NCBI GenBank assembly: GCA_964035575.1
Contig: OZ037925.1
Span: 1-64,000 of the forward strand
DNA from: Rhynchopus sp. YZ270_cl-10
Lineage: Eukaryota > Euglenozoa > Diplonemea > Diplonemida > Diplonemidae
Length of the DNA stretch: 64,000 bases
Direction of reading: 5' to 3'
The notes below the pieces were generated by a model that had not been told where the DNA came from, did not search any database, and worked only from the letters and a program-made list of their open reading frames with translations. Positions 50,201 through 58,200 of this stretch are shown piece after piece. Every line of letters starts with the position of its first letter. Within the stretch, counting starts at the first letter, position 1. The translations under genes were made by a program, and so were the position numbers.

Positions 50201-51957
50201 AACAGCTCGTCGGGGATGTACGCCCCATCGGCCTGGTGGCGACGCATGTGCTGCAGCAAGCCCTTACGAGACAGGCCCCCGACCGCATCACTCGAAGACA
50301 AAATTCCCGCTCTGCATCCATCAAAGGGGCAGAACACCCGATCCGCATTGATGTGTCCCAGCTTGGTAGCCAGGGGGGCGGTGGTGGTGGTGTTGGTGGG
50401 GATGATGCCATCCAAATGCGCTGTGTCCAGCACTGCCTGCCGAGCCTCCTTCCTCATCTTCTCTGCCATCCCCTCCTTGGTCTTCCCCACCTCCGGGACA
50501 AGCTCCACTGCCTCAAAGTGAGAGTCACAGAGAGCGATGACGACCGTGGGAAGTTTCGCTTGGAAGCTCTCCGCGTACGACTTGGCGACTCTTTTGCTAC
50601 CAGGGGTGATGCGCACGAGGGGGTTCTCTTCCGATGCCTGCACCACCACGATGTTGATGCGGGATGCTGTCGCGGTGAGCTGAAGCCCCAAGTGGTTGAG
50701 GTGGGCCTCGCCGGTCACACCATTGGCAAACTCCGTCATGGCCTCCTGCGACCCCAGCACCTGCACCAGGCGGTTCGACACCTCCACTGCTGTGTCATAC
50801 AGCTGCTTGCGCATTGCCCTCACGTCCGGCTGCGTGTCGTGGTCCCAGAGGTGTAGTGCCACATAACCACAATCATTAGTAGACACGTTGGGGATGCGTT
50901 TAGCTCCAAACTTCGCCAGAGTCGCGTCCACAGACACCGCCTGCTCTGTATACGCAGGAGCGTTCACGTTTGCGCACCCACCGGTCAACGCAAACGGGGA
51001 CAAGCTTACCGGGTGCTCCGGATCAGCAGGGGCAGGGCGCAGGTCCCAGGGCGTCACCGCTCGCCACAACAACGACAGCAAGACCAGTAGGGACACCGCC
51101 AGCATGCCAAATGCCATCCCGATCCTACGAGTCCACCTGCGTGCTGCCACACGGCGCACCTCCAAGAGAAGAACCCAGCCAAGTGGGCGCGCGACGCCGA
51201 CCAGTGCCACAAAACCCGCCAAACAACCACCTGCGGACCATGCAACCCACACCCACTCGGCTGCACGCACCGACAACTGACCCACCCCCATCACACTGGC
51301 TCTCACCAAGCTGGCAGCCACTCGGATCCCTCCGGTCCATCGGTGCACTCGCTCGCTCGCCCCTTCCAGCCACCGCCACCCCCTGCGTGCGCGGCACAGT
51401 CCCCGCAGCAGACCCACCCCCAGCACCTCCGCGTCCCGAAACAGCGCACAACCCAAAGCATGTGGCGCTGACCTCCCAAGCTCAGACCCCACAAAAACCA
51501 GAACCCAGATGGCCACACACTGCAAAGCACCTCTCAACGCATCGGCGACCCTGATCCTGCGGAAAACTGGGTGCGCTGCCGGGGAGGGCGGACGATTGCA
51601 GGGCGCCTTGCGCCGACGGAGCCTGCCCGCCTGTGACTTGGTCCAGTTCAAGGACCGGTGTCCTCGTCGCGTCCTCCTGGTCCTCCTGCCCACCAGCCAC
51701 AAAATGAGATGACTGAGGGTAGGGGCGCGTCTGTCCTTCCACAGATCCAGGACCGCGAACGACACAAACACTCCCCACTCAGGTGCCTCGGCTACCCAGC
51801 AGGGGTCAGGCTGACGCAAGGAGGTGAAGACCTCCCAGAGGTTGCACCACCAGTCGAACCAAAACTCTATCTGTACACACCCCTTTTGCCACACCCGCAT
51901 CATCACACAGCCACTCTGTCCTTCTCGCCCCGCAAGGCTGACCCCGAACACCAGCAT
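44242..51957 (-). CDS. Family A retrotransposon protein: OTU, zinc fingers, RT, endonuclease, OTU; 2571 codons, uninterrupted
   Basis: Open from 51957. The frame continues upstream without ATG to the truncation near 52930. Residues from 51957: hydrophobic segments at 61-73, about 137-153 and about 283-301; OTU-like 1 with TNDCGYVAL (about 362) and SHFEAV (about 481); C2H2 CPFDGC...HMRRH (about 543) and C4 CANDQC...CNTC; RT with ILKIDYRNAFN (about 966), QQGDPLGPLLFSL and catalytic WYLDDG (about 1052); endonuclease with CSACQG...DHTFGC, RHNALRD, KRPGDVYLP (about 1444) and CLDITHV; OTU-like 2 with AGDCAFEALL (about 1702) and GHYEPL (about 1820); Cys/His cluster CEQCSKLF...CPL (about 1870); Gln/Lys coiled coil (about 1985-2120); GGLFPCLTMGSPV...FHYRQG (about 2350); Ser-rich and basic tail ending GNKKN. 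RT plus endonuclease would nick DNA and copy the RNA at the target. The OTU domains may process the chain or remove ubiquitin; that is inference. Confidence 0.93.
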   Translation of the reverse strand: MLVFGVSLAGREGQSGCVMMRVWQKGCVQIEFWFDWWCNLWEVFTSLRQPDPCWVAEAPEWGVFVSFAVLDLWKDRRAPTLSHLILWLVGRRTRRTRRGHRSLNWTKSQAGRLRRRKAPCNRPPSPAAHPVFRRIRVADALRGALQCVAIWVLVFVGSELGRSAPHALGCALFRDAEVLGVGLLRGLCRARRGWRWLEGASERVHRWTGGIRVAASLVRASVMGVGQLSVRAAEWVWVAWSAGGCLAGFVALVGVARPLGWVLLLEVRRVAARRWTRRIGMAFGMLAVSLLVLLSLLWRAVTPWDLRPAPADPEHPVSLSPFALTGGCANVNAPAYTEQAVSVDATLAKFGAKRIPNVSTNDCGYVALHLWDHDTQPDVRAMRKQLYDTAVEVSNRLVQVLGSQEAMTEFANGVTGEAHLNHLGLQLTATASRINIVVVQASEENPLVRITPGSKRVAKSYAESFQAKLPTVVIALCDSHFEAVELVPEVGKTKEGMAEKMRKEARQAVLDTAHLDGIIPTNTTTTAPLATKLGHINADRVFCPFDGCRAGILSSSDAVGGLSRKGLLQHMRRHQADGAYIPDELLGHLGMSRCANDQCDMLLPQSKEVCNTCTVHFGEEGFTAPSPSSRGMLTDQDDLPSFEVMGTTRIQLKGGCPDKHLQLYSELFLRVLMDILEYQDEVAWKRLALFFTVLHRTRTERGGKDQERRLTSTWGKDLEAWKAGQYVALWEQTVEERKPRPSGWSDEDTDEGRRKRTIAKARAGLPSQAMSCATSDGLAPQTPATLEKLQTKHPAAADSKALEQADWPQPQEVPPVTVVEVMKALRSMPKSSAAGPSNVTGAHLRTLCLQRRAKGTLAALAAVLTSLARGNAPVEVAEFFAGANLVALRKPAKGPGLEEDVRPIAVGDTLRRLVGKILSARVRVPARTLLLRGNQVGVATARGAAVATDVISQYAVRNRGKGKVILKIDYRNAFNCVDRLSMLRAVDANLPELAPWVRWCYLEPSSLFYGGDTIRSQRGAQQGDPLGPLLFSLTIHQMALELKGHPGLDGTLWYLDDGSLRGSPKAVFEAYQVLRTRSSELGLEVNANKCELISTGGVSTEELKAVGFTLTEGGQDAMGEGGFRLLDVDGFDFLGIPIGSAAFCEEYMARKVDDSRRNLEALVDLGDSQAAFYVLRYCEGYCRMVFYMRGIPQCAEYLTAFDDLIDRCLAALLHDPDGALPELARAQAALPVALGGLGIRRTVDHRTAASLASQSGNLQLSQALDPAFTWDEERWNSAAEEYNSRVPVAFHVDRAQPKKILEQQSLSSAVIDAQADKLMQQLCMRDRARMKSLLLPLSGTYLTATPSARNQMSSADFAVVTRFRLGVAIHAEGTTCSACQGGQKRVVMDSFGDHTFGCPYSKHRVARHNALRDSVYRAAQGAGLDPALEETVRVELESKKRPGDVYLPVGVAENGPRCLDITHVCPTLPSYRTGASKFVGWSAKNQGQVKREKHERDLNKINTKFSPIVFEAFGGAGDEANLLIAQLGGLTTGQTSHLTGSAELRIRESIAVAYQKKVASSFLERGAMCVGIATLKREPCVEVDVAPSAEDMDRFGRRSAGAVEPLCDDANPDDDMSRPAPDRSEEQQGKRKRDVKPDHVEPPRKRTGRFDSATVIPEGPGLDVVREWEFLRECPAAQRPRATEQAAKLGASKVTWSFVAGDCAFEALLFATGRTDLSVEGLRQAAVKKVQGRADLSSAAVPNFGVWQRLMTSGDRGDQRTWADAIAVAGAGEALEVSVVILNEFARPSLMVPRKRPKAVVLLLHSGDQDAADGSGSIPGHYEPLTMDPALQQHILSFEATGGKGECQSERPMAFVGAREAEASNTFLQCEQCSKLFDASDAHFCCHTCGGLACLHCAQGSKHCPLSQIGRAEYFSALSFLHSNVPAQAASAEGSGDPPPKRAPSPAVPAPEGEDVEEVDTPMAGEEGQQAEQKQQKHEKQRKQQKQQQQKADQDKKEALQRASDAWQQALEVRREHRRSWGPDLAALRGTFGDRQQELSRFLEEQNVRLDQAKAADRHRVEELTARHKRELAEDAKRMHAQYLEDCDRHPEAGESLRAEYDRQRCERHYAIAAKHESEQKATTLLLTAVNLSRQLEAERMVAYGRCFGVVCEGRLFLPCHAVRRAVGDDPEGLEPDCVGDWMALFGPQGASPCPGEFLYCWATQQPWSGNGEGDGDCPESVVARQAVRKIAGEAGYCDTWGKTSAVIVVREGRVSWGTPSRDQLEEEVGRQAEAADTEVRVKVEEMDDDEQEQEEDLDTAMEGADRSHPLSVEGIPDQKKQARVRELLRAQSEAWMWTEEERTERGGLFPCLTMGSPVPSSVTKWISLFHYRQGEKQDGRPLLSLPLSTATFTQWYEVMKVVGLHEWSVQEKCKAKSTLHALTDNRSSRGQAFAAESTRRENEARAAREGIGRQPQASSSSSSSSTSAGRGTTTSIAQPAVSTSSSSSSAGRGNATSSAQPAPSPAPKGPQRHAAQGRSNTSNVFTDAVAQATQHVLSPQEVQRGRNGRGGGQKGRQSGGRKGKKGNKKN

Positions 51958-52932
51958 ACCTCGCTCACCACCCCCTAGGTTGTTGTCGCTGATGTTGTTG
52001 CTGCGTCTGCTGTTGATGTTGGTGCTGCTGTTGGACCTGCTGTTGGAACTGCTGCTGCAGAAGTCTTTGGAACTGCAGTTGAAACTGCTGTTGTGCCTGC
52101 TGTTGGAACTGCTGCTGGAACTGCTTTTGGAGACGCTGTTGGAACCGCTGCTGCAGAAGTCTGTGGAACTGCTGTTGAAACTGCTGTTAAGCCTACTGTT
52201 GGAACTGCTGTTGGACCTGCCGTTAGAGCTGCTGCCGCAGAAGTCCTTGCTGATGAAACTGCTGTTGTGCCTGCTGTTGTGCCTGTTGCTGGAACTGCTT
52301 TTGGAAACGCTGTTGGAACTGCTGCTGCAGAAGCCATTGGAACTGCTGTTGAAACTGCTGTTGTTGAGCCTGCTGTTGGAACTGCTGATGGACCTGCCGT
52401 TGGAGCTGCTGCTGCAGAAGTCTTTGGAACTACAGTTGAAACTGCTGTTGTGCCTGCTGTTGGAACTGCTGCTGGACCTGCTGTTGGACCTGCTGTTGGA
52501 ACCGCTGCTGCAGAAGTCTGTGGAACTGCTGTTGAAACTGCTGTTAAGCCTACTGTTGGAACTGCTGTTGGACCTGCCGTTAGAGCTGCTGCCGCAGAAG
52601 TCCTTGCTGTTGAAACTGCTGTTGTTGAGCCTGCTGTTGGAACTGCTGATGGACCTGCCGTTGGAGCTGCTGCTGCAGAAGTCTTTGGAACTGCAGTTGA
52701 AACTGCTGTTGTGCCTGCTGTTGGAACTGCTGCTGGAACTGCTGCTGGAACTGCTTTTGGAAACGCTCGTGGAACTGCTGCTGCAGAAGCCGTTGGAACT
52801 GCTGTTTAAACTGCTGTTGTGCCTGCTGTTGGAACTGCTGTTGGACCTGCTGTTGGAACCGCTGCTGCAGAAGCCTTTGGAACTGCTGGTGAAAAAGCTG
52901 TAGAGCCTGCTGTTGGAACTGCTGCTGTAAAG

Positions 52933-52949
52933 GACACACTACGCCTTGC
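52933..52949. repeat. Target-site duplication of A2, right copy
   Basis: gacacactacgccttgc, identical to 43202-43218. Confidence 0.9.
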
Positions 52950-53089
52950 GCTTCGCCGGCCTGCACTCCTCTACCGTTGCCCAGGGACCGCCCCGTGGAG
53001 GCGTACAAGGCTCACAATAAAACAAAGGAAAGGGGGAGGGAGGGAGGGTAAAAAGAAAGGACAAGTGTGTTGTAATGTGTAAAAAATGG
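52950..53089. other. Short segment between A2 and B3
   Basis: GC-rich then purine-rich DNA (ggaaagggggagggagggaggg). By the logic of the A2 duplication it is the continuation of the sequence upstream of A1, possibly the remainder of the A1 5' UTR. No gene. Confidence 0.6.
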
Positions 53090-53691
53090 TTTTTTTTTTT
53101 TTTTTTTTTTTTTTTTCCCGGTGGTCCGGGTTTTGAGTGTTTTTAGTGTTTTCTTTTTCCCGGAGAGGGTTGGGGGGAGGTGATCAGGGGTCTCAGGGAC
53201 CTCGAATCAAAACAGAGGTGTCTTGACAAAAAAGGCTCAAAGGTGCAGAGGTCTGTTTAGCCTTACAGCAAATCCTTTAAAAAGGAAAGGCCTTGAGACA
53301 TAACATAAGAGGGTTTTGAGACAGACAGAGGGGCTCAACAAATAAGACCTTCCAGGACCCAAGTTTTTTCTAGCCCACAGCAACATAGGTAGAAAGAACA
53401 TGAGAGGAAGAAGGGACTTACCTGCATGTGAGATGAAGAGGGAAATAGGCAGAGGAGAAGGAGGGGCTTTTGCACTTCAGGGGCTCTGGGCTTGCCTTCG
53501 GTTCAAGGCACCTGCCTTCGTCAGCTCACTCGTCTTCGCCGATCCAGGCTGCGCTCCAGCGGGGCTGCGGACACCCATCGCCTTCTCCTGCATCGTCTCA
53601 CGTCGCTGCTCCGACGATTTGGCCTTAGCAGAAACGAAGCGAGATGCACTCTCGGATCTGGCCCGGCGCAAGAGGACCTCCGTAGCCTCCC
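53090..53691 (-). mobile_element. Retrotransposon family B, copy B3: short internally deleted copy
   Basis: The poly(A) is the T-run at 53090-53116, followed by about 360 bp identical to the end of the B2 3' UTR. At about 53476 this joins directly to 215 bp of B coding sequence corresponding to B1 26495-26708 (open frame RRARSESASRFVSAK). The 5' end at gggaggct abuts the poly(A) of B2. Its structure is therefore 5' truncation plus an internal deletion of the C-terminal coding region and most of the 3' UTR. The short product has no complete domain. Confidence 0.9.
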
Positions 53692-53709
53692 TTTTTTTTT
53701 TTTTTTTTT

Positions 53710-54899
53710 CCCGGTGGTCCGGGTTTTGAGTGTTTTTAGTGTTTTCTTTTTCCCGGAGAGGGTTGGGGGGAGGTGATCAGGGGTCTCAGGGACCTCGAAT
53801 CAAAACAGAGGTGTCTTGACAAAAAAGGCTCAAAGGTGCAGAGGTCTGTTTAGCCTTACAGCAAATCCTTTAAAAAGGAAAGGCCTTGAGACATAACATA
53901 AGAGGGTTTTGAGACAGACAGAGGGGCTCAACAAATAAGACCTTCCAGGACCCAAGTTTTTTCTAGCCCACAGCAACATAGGTAGAAAGAACATGAGAGG
54001 AAGAAGGGACTTACCTGCATGTGAGATGAAGAGGGAAATAGGCAGAGGAGAAGGAGGGGCTTTTGCACTTCAGGGGTTCTTGATGGTCAGGGCTGGGTTT
54101 CTTCTAGGTGGAGATTCCCATGGGTAGACCGAAAAGAGAGAGAGTAGGTTGAAGTGGAAAAGTTTGGGAGGACAATAAAGACAATAAAGACAATAAAGAC
54201 AATGTAAAACAGTTGAAAAACAATGACAATAACATACAGACAGACCAAGTGATGACCTCCCATGCCTCAGGGGCAAGGATGTTCAGCTGGTTCTGGATTA
54301 GTTTCCTGAATCTGGAGGGGGGGTGAGCGAATCATACAACCCTTCAGTATGGAAACGGAGTCTTGGGCAGGCCTGTGAAAAAGAGGAATAATGGAACAAA
54401 AGGACAAAGGTAGACAATATTAACAAGGGGGTGAATAAAATAAAATATAGAAAATATTAACAAACTAGACAAGGGGGTGAGGGGTGTGGATTAAAAATGG
54501 GGGTTGTGTTTTTGAATTTTCTGTACAAAATTGGATCTGTGCACAGGGGGCATTACCCCTCTAACAGCAAGGGTAAAGTTGAAAATAAAGGAAAGGAAAG
54601 TGCTTCTTTGAGGCACTATGACACTTTGACAATCTATTTTTTGAAAGTAAAGTAAAAAGAAGTGCATCCTGGTGGCACTTTGACACTGGCAGACATTCTA
54701 TTCTATTGTGTCTACTGTTTCTATTCTAAATTCTAAAACACTGGCTGGGCGACCTCCTGGGAACACCTCACACAAAAATCAAAATGATAAATGACAAAAT
54801 AAAAATGGGGAAAACCACGTTTTCGTACACATATTCTTTGCTTTGCTTTGCATTGTTTTGGTTTGCTTAGTTTGGTGTTGTTTTCTTTGTATCTCTTGT
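53710..54899 (-). other. 3' UTR of retrotransposon B2
   Basis: The part from 54180 to 54899 matches the B1 3' UTR. 53710-54077 is the segment duplicated in B3. It includes, on the element strand, a strong splice-donor-like catgcaggtaagtccc at about 54004-54019, also present in B3 at about 53411-53426. It contains four caataaaga-type words (54172-54200). Confidence 0.85.
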
Positions 54900-55280
54900 T
54901 TATTGAAAGTCCTCATCAACCGCGTCGACATCGATGGAGCAAGCCGCAGCACAGGAAGTGGCAGACGGGTGGGCGGAGGGTGCGGTGTGGCCACTTCCTG
55001 TCTGGGCGTTCATTGCTGCTGGTGCGGTGGAGGAGTCAGAGGTGGACTGTGCGGCGGCGATGGGGGACTCGTCATCGCTCTCCATCATCACCTCTGCGGC
55101 AGTGTAGCGTCGTCCGAAGGGGGATGTGGGCTCAGCAGAACAGGAAGTGGCAGACTGGTGGGCGGAGGGTGCTGTGTGGCCACTTCCTGTCTGCGATGTT
55201 GTAGTGGGTGCCGTGGTGGAATCGACCCCATCTGGGTCTCGCCCTCGAGATCCTGGATCCAAAGCCAGCGTCACCGTCAC
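54900..55280 (-). pseudogene. C-terminal tail of the family B protein, out of frame after the deletion
   Basis: 126 codons matching the end of B1 (TVTLALDPGSRGRDPDG to VDEDFQ). After the internal deletion they are no longer in frame with the main B2 frame, which stops at 55277 after CEVLEMT. They are therefore unlikely to be translated. Confidence 0.85.
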
Positions 55281-58200
55281 CGTAGGGTCATCTCGAGTAC
55301 CTCACATAAGCCCATGATCATCGTTTCATCCGCCCACGTGGTGTCGTCTCTGCATCCTTCTCGCAATTTCCGTTCCATCCACGATCGACGGTCTCCAGTG
55401 CGCGCAGCCAGCTTAGCGTCACGAAGAACTTGGGCAACTGCCAGTTTCCGGAGGAGCGATGACGAATGGTAGGGTGTATTCGGAGCGAAGTTCGCGGCCA
55501 AGGCGTCAAACAGGCAGTCACCCACAGTGAAGCTGTTCCTCGTACGCGAGCCAAGAAATTCTGCCTGCCTGTCCACCGCCCAAGACTTGAAGACATTCAT
55601 ATCTGTCAGAGAGTGGGTCGGGGAGAGGACCAGCTTCTCTAAGTTGTGTAGAAAAGATGAGGCCTCCTGATCGTCCTCCCTCGGTGTCGCCTGCGGGAAT
55701 GTGGGTGACCTGGCTCTCTCAGCGCCCTTCATGTGCGTGTCGTGGGAAGTGTGCGGAGTAGGGGACGGAGCCGATGAGCGCACGTTACCACTGAGGATGT
55801 CAGCTAAGCCGTTCTGAGACGCCGGACAAAAGGGGGAGTCCCTTGAGCACAAATCGCACACCAACCTCTCGCACCCCTCAGCACATTTGAAGTGCGCCTC
55901 GCAACCGTCGATGGGGCGAACGCAACGCCTACACTGGTACACCGTCCCCACCGGTGCAGACTGTGCTGCGGGGATACGCTTCATCATCGCCACAGACTTG
56001 CAGAAACGCTTCGACTTCGGCGCAGGTATCGGTTCCATGCCGAGGATTTCTCCCTTGAGGTGCGAGTCTGTGAAGGAGAGGGGGCTGAGGAACCAGTCCT
56101 GTGAATCGTCATCAACCGGACCTGCGAAAACGAAGAGCGCCTCCCGGGCCCTTTTGGTCGGCACCAGAATTTGGGGACGCATGCGATCACAGATGATCAC
56201 AATGGTGCACTCTAAAGCCTCTCCCGCGCCAGCAAGTGCCACCATATCCATCCAAGTGCGGGCGTCCGATCGGTCGCTGCTCTTTGTGCCCATGTACTCC
56301 AGCCAGTTCTTCACAGGAATGGAGATGCAATCCGCGAGGTCCGGTCGGTCATTTTTTACAATCTCCACAGCACGTCTCCGGAGTTCCTTATGACTCGTCT
56401 CTCCGTTGATGTCTTCAATCAAAAGATCCTTCTTGAGATCCACCGAGCATGCGGTCAGCAGTGCATCGAACCCGCTGTCACCTCTCAGGATTTTGTAACG
56501 CTGGGGGTGTGTGAGCCCCAGTCGTGCAGCCTGCGTCTCTGCGTCAGGGCATGCGCCATCTGCCATCATGCGGAGGATGTTCCAATACGCAGCAGGTGTC
56601 TCCCCCCCGGCCTGACGCCCCGCTCGGAAAGGATTGTGTCGGAAGACCGTTCCACCCACCTTCTTCTCTGGCATTGAGAAGTAGTCGCGCGGTTCACGCG
56701 CTATTTCGGCTTCCTCGACCTCCACAGACGGTTCACGCTCCGGTAAGTTGCTGACAGGGTTGCTGAGGTATGTGGAATCCATCTGCCTGAGATCTTCTTC
56801 CGCGGGACGCTGAACTGAGTCGGCGCTGTGGGGCAAGTGTTCATTGATGTCTGTGCAAAGCACGCCTCGGGCAACAAAGGACTTACCCACGGCTGCTTGG
56901 TATGCGCACGACATATGCTCCCGTAGCCTCGCCTCAGTCGGTGCATCGCCGCCAGGGTCCTTTGTGCACGCAAGCCCGGCCACCTGGCTGATGACCCGGT
57001 TGCACTCTTCCGATGCCCCACCGAAGGCCTCAAACACCATGGGGGAGAAGAGCACGTCCGCACCTCTGCAATCCTCCAGGTGTTTCTTCCGCTTCTCCTC
57101 CCCGGCCACTTTGGCTGCGTACTCGCTATGTTGTGCCGCTCGATGCACGTAAGTGGGGAGGGTCGGAGCTACTACTGTGAAATCCAAAGCTCTTCGCCGG
57201 GTCTCCATGATGCCAGATGGGAGGAACACGTCTGCCGGCCTCTTCCCAGACTCAAAACCCAAGTCTTTCTCCAAAGAGGGGTTGAGCCCCGCCGCATCCG
57301 CTGCCAAGAAAAAGGAGTGCTTCAGGGCGTCATGCCGTTCGGTTCTGTGACCCATGTAGCCGCAAGAGAAAGTGTGGTCCCCGAAAGCATCCATGCACAC
57401 CCCATCTCTGCTACATCCGTTGCACTCACTCTTAGGCTTGTGCACTGCCACACCCAGACGAAATCGGGCTGCCCCCGCGAAGTATGCAGAGGGGATGGAA
57501 TTGGGGGGCGAGGGCGTGGCGGTCAGCCAGGTGCCAGACATAGGGAGTTGCAGAGAAAGCAGGCGTGCTCGATCCCGGTCGCTGGTGGCCACTCGCTTCA
57601 GCTCTGCTGCTTGTTCGTCCACGATGGCTGATGACAGCTGCTGTTGCACCACAGCCTTGGAGGGCATCCTATCCCCATCGATGTGCTGCGACGCAGGTAC
57701 TCTGGTGTTGTACGCCTCGGCTGCATTCTTCCACCTTGCCTTGTCCCATTCGAACTTCGGGTCCAGCTGCTGGGCAAGCTTGAAAGACCCAGCTTGCGAT
57801 GCCAGGGCTGCAGCGGGCCAATGGTCGACTGTGCGACGAATGCCTAAACCCCCTATGGCGATGGGGAGGGCAGCCTGCAGGCGGGCCTGTGCTGGCAAGG
57901 CCCCGTGCTCATCATGCAGGATCGTCGCCAAACACCTGTCCACCTCCGCATCAAAATCCCGGAGGTAGCCCTCCCCTAGGTCCACACATGATATTCCACG
58001 CATGTAGAATACCATTTTGCAAAATCCCTCACAAAAGCGCAAGATGTAGTACGCATGCTGTGAGTCTTTGAGGTTTCTGAGGGCGTTCAAGTTCAACTTC
58101 GACTTATCTAGCTTGCTCTGCATGTACTTCCTGCAGTGCTCTGCTGTGCCGATGGGGATGCCCAGGAAGTCGAAGTTCTGGTTGTGGAGGGAGAAGCCGT

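Larger units (their letters stand above)
43219..52932 (-). mobile_element. Non-LTR retrotransposon family A, copy A2 (5'-truncated)
   Basis: The poly(A) is the T-run at 43219-43254. The 5' end lies inside the Asn/Ser-coding repeat at ctgctgtaaagg. Flanked by a perfect 17-bp target-site duplication, so it is a single clean insertion, made next to the 5' end of A1 in the same orientation. Confidence 0.95.

Noticed and set aside
53117-54077. Two 360-bp direct repeats around a coding fragment, looking like LTRs
   Set aside because: Each copy ends in its own poly(A) and equals the end of the family B 3' UTR. They are the tails of two same-orientation LINE copies, B3 and B2.
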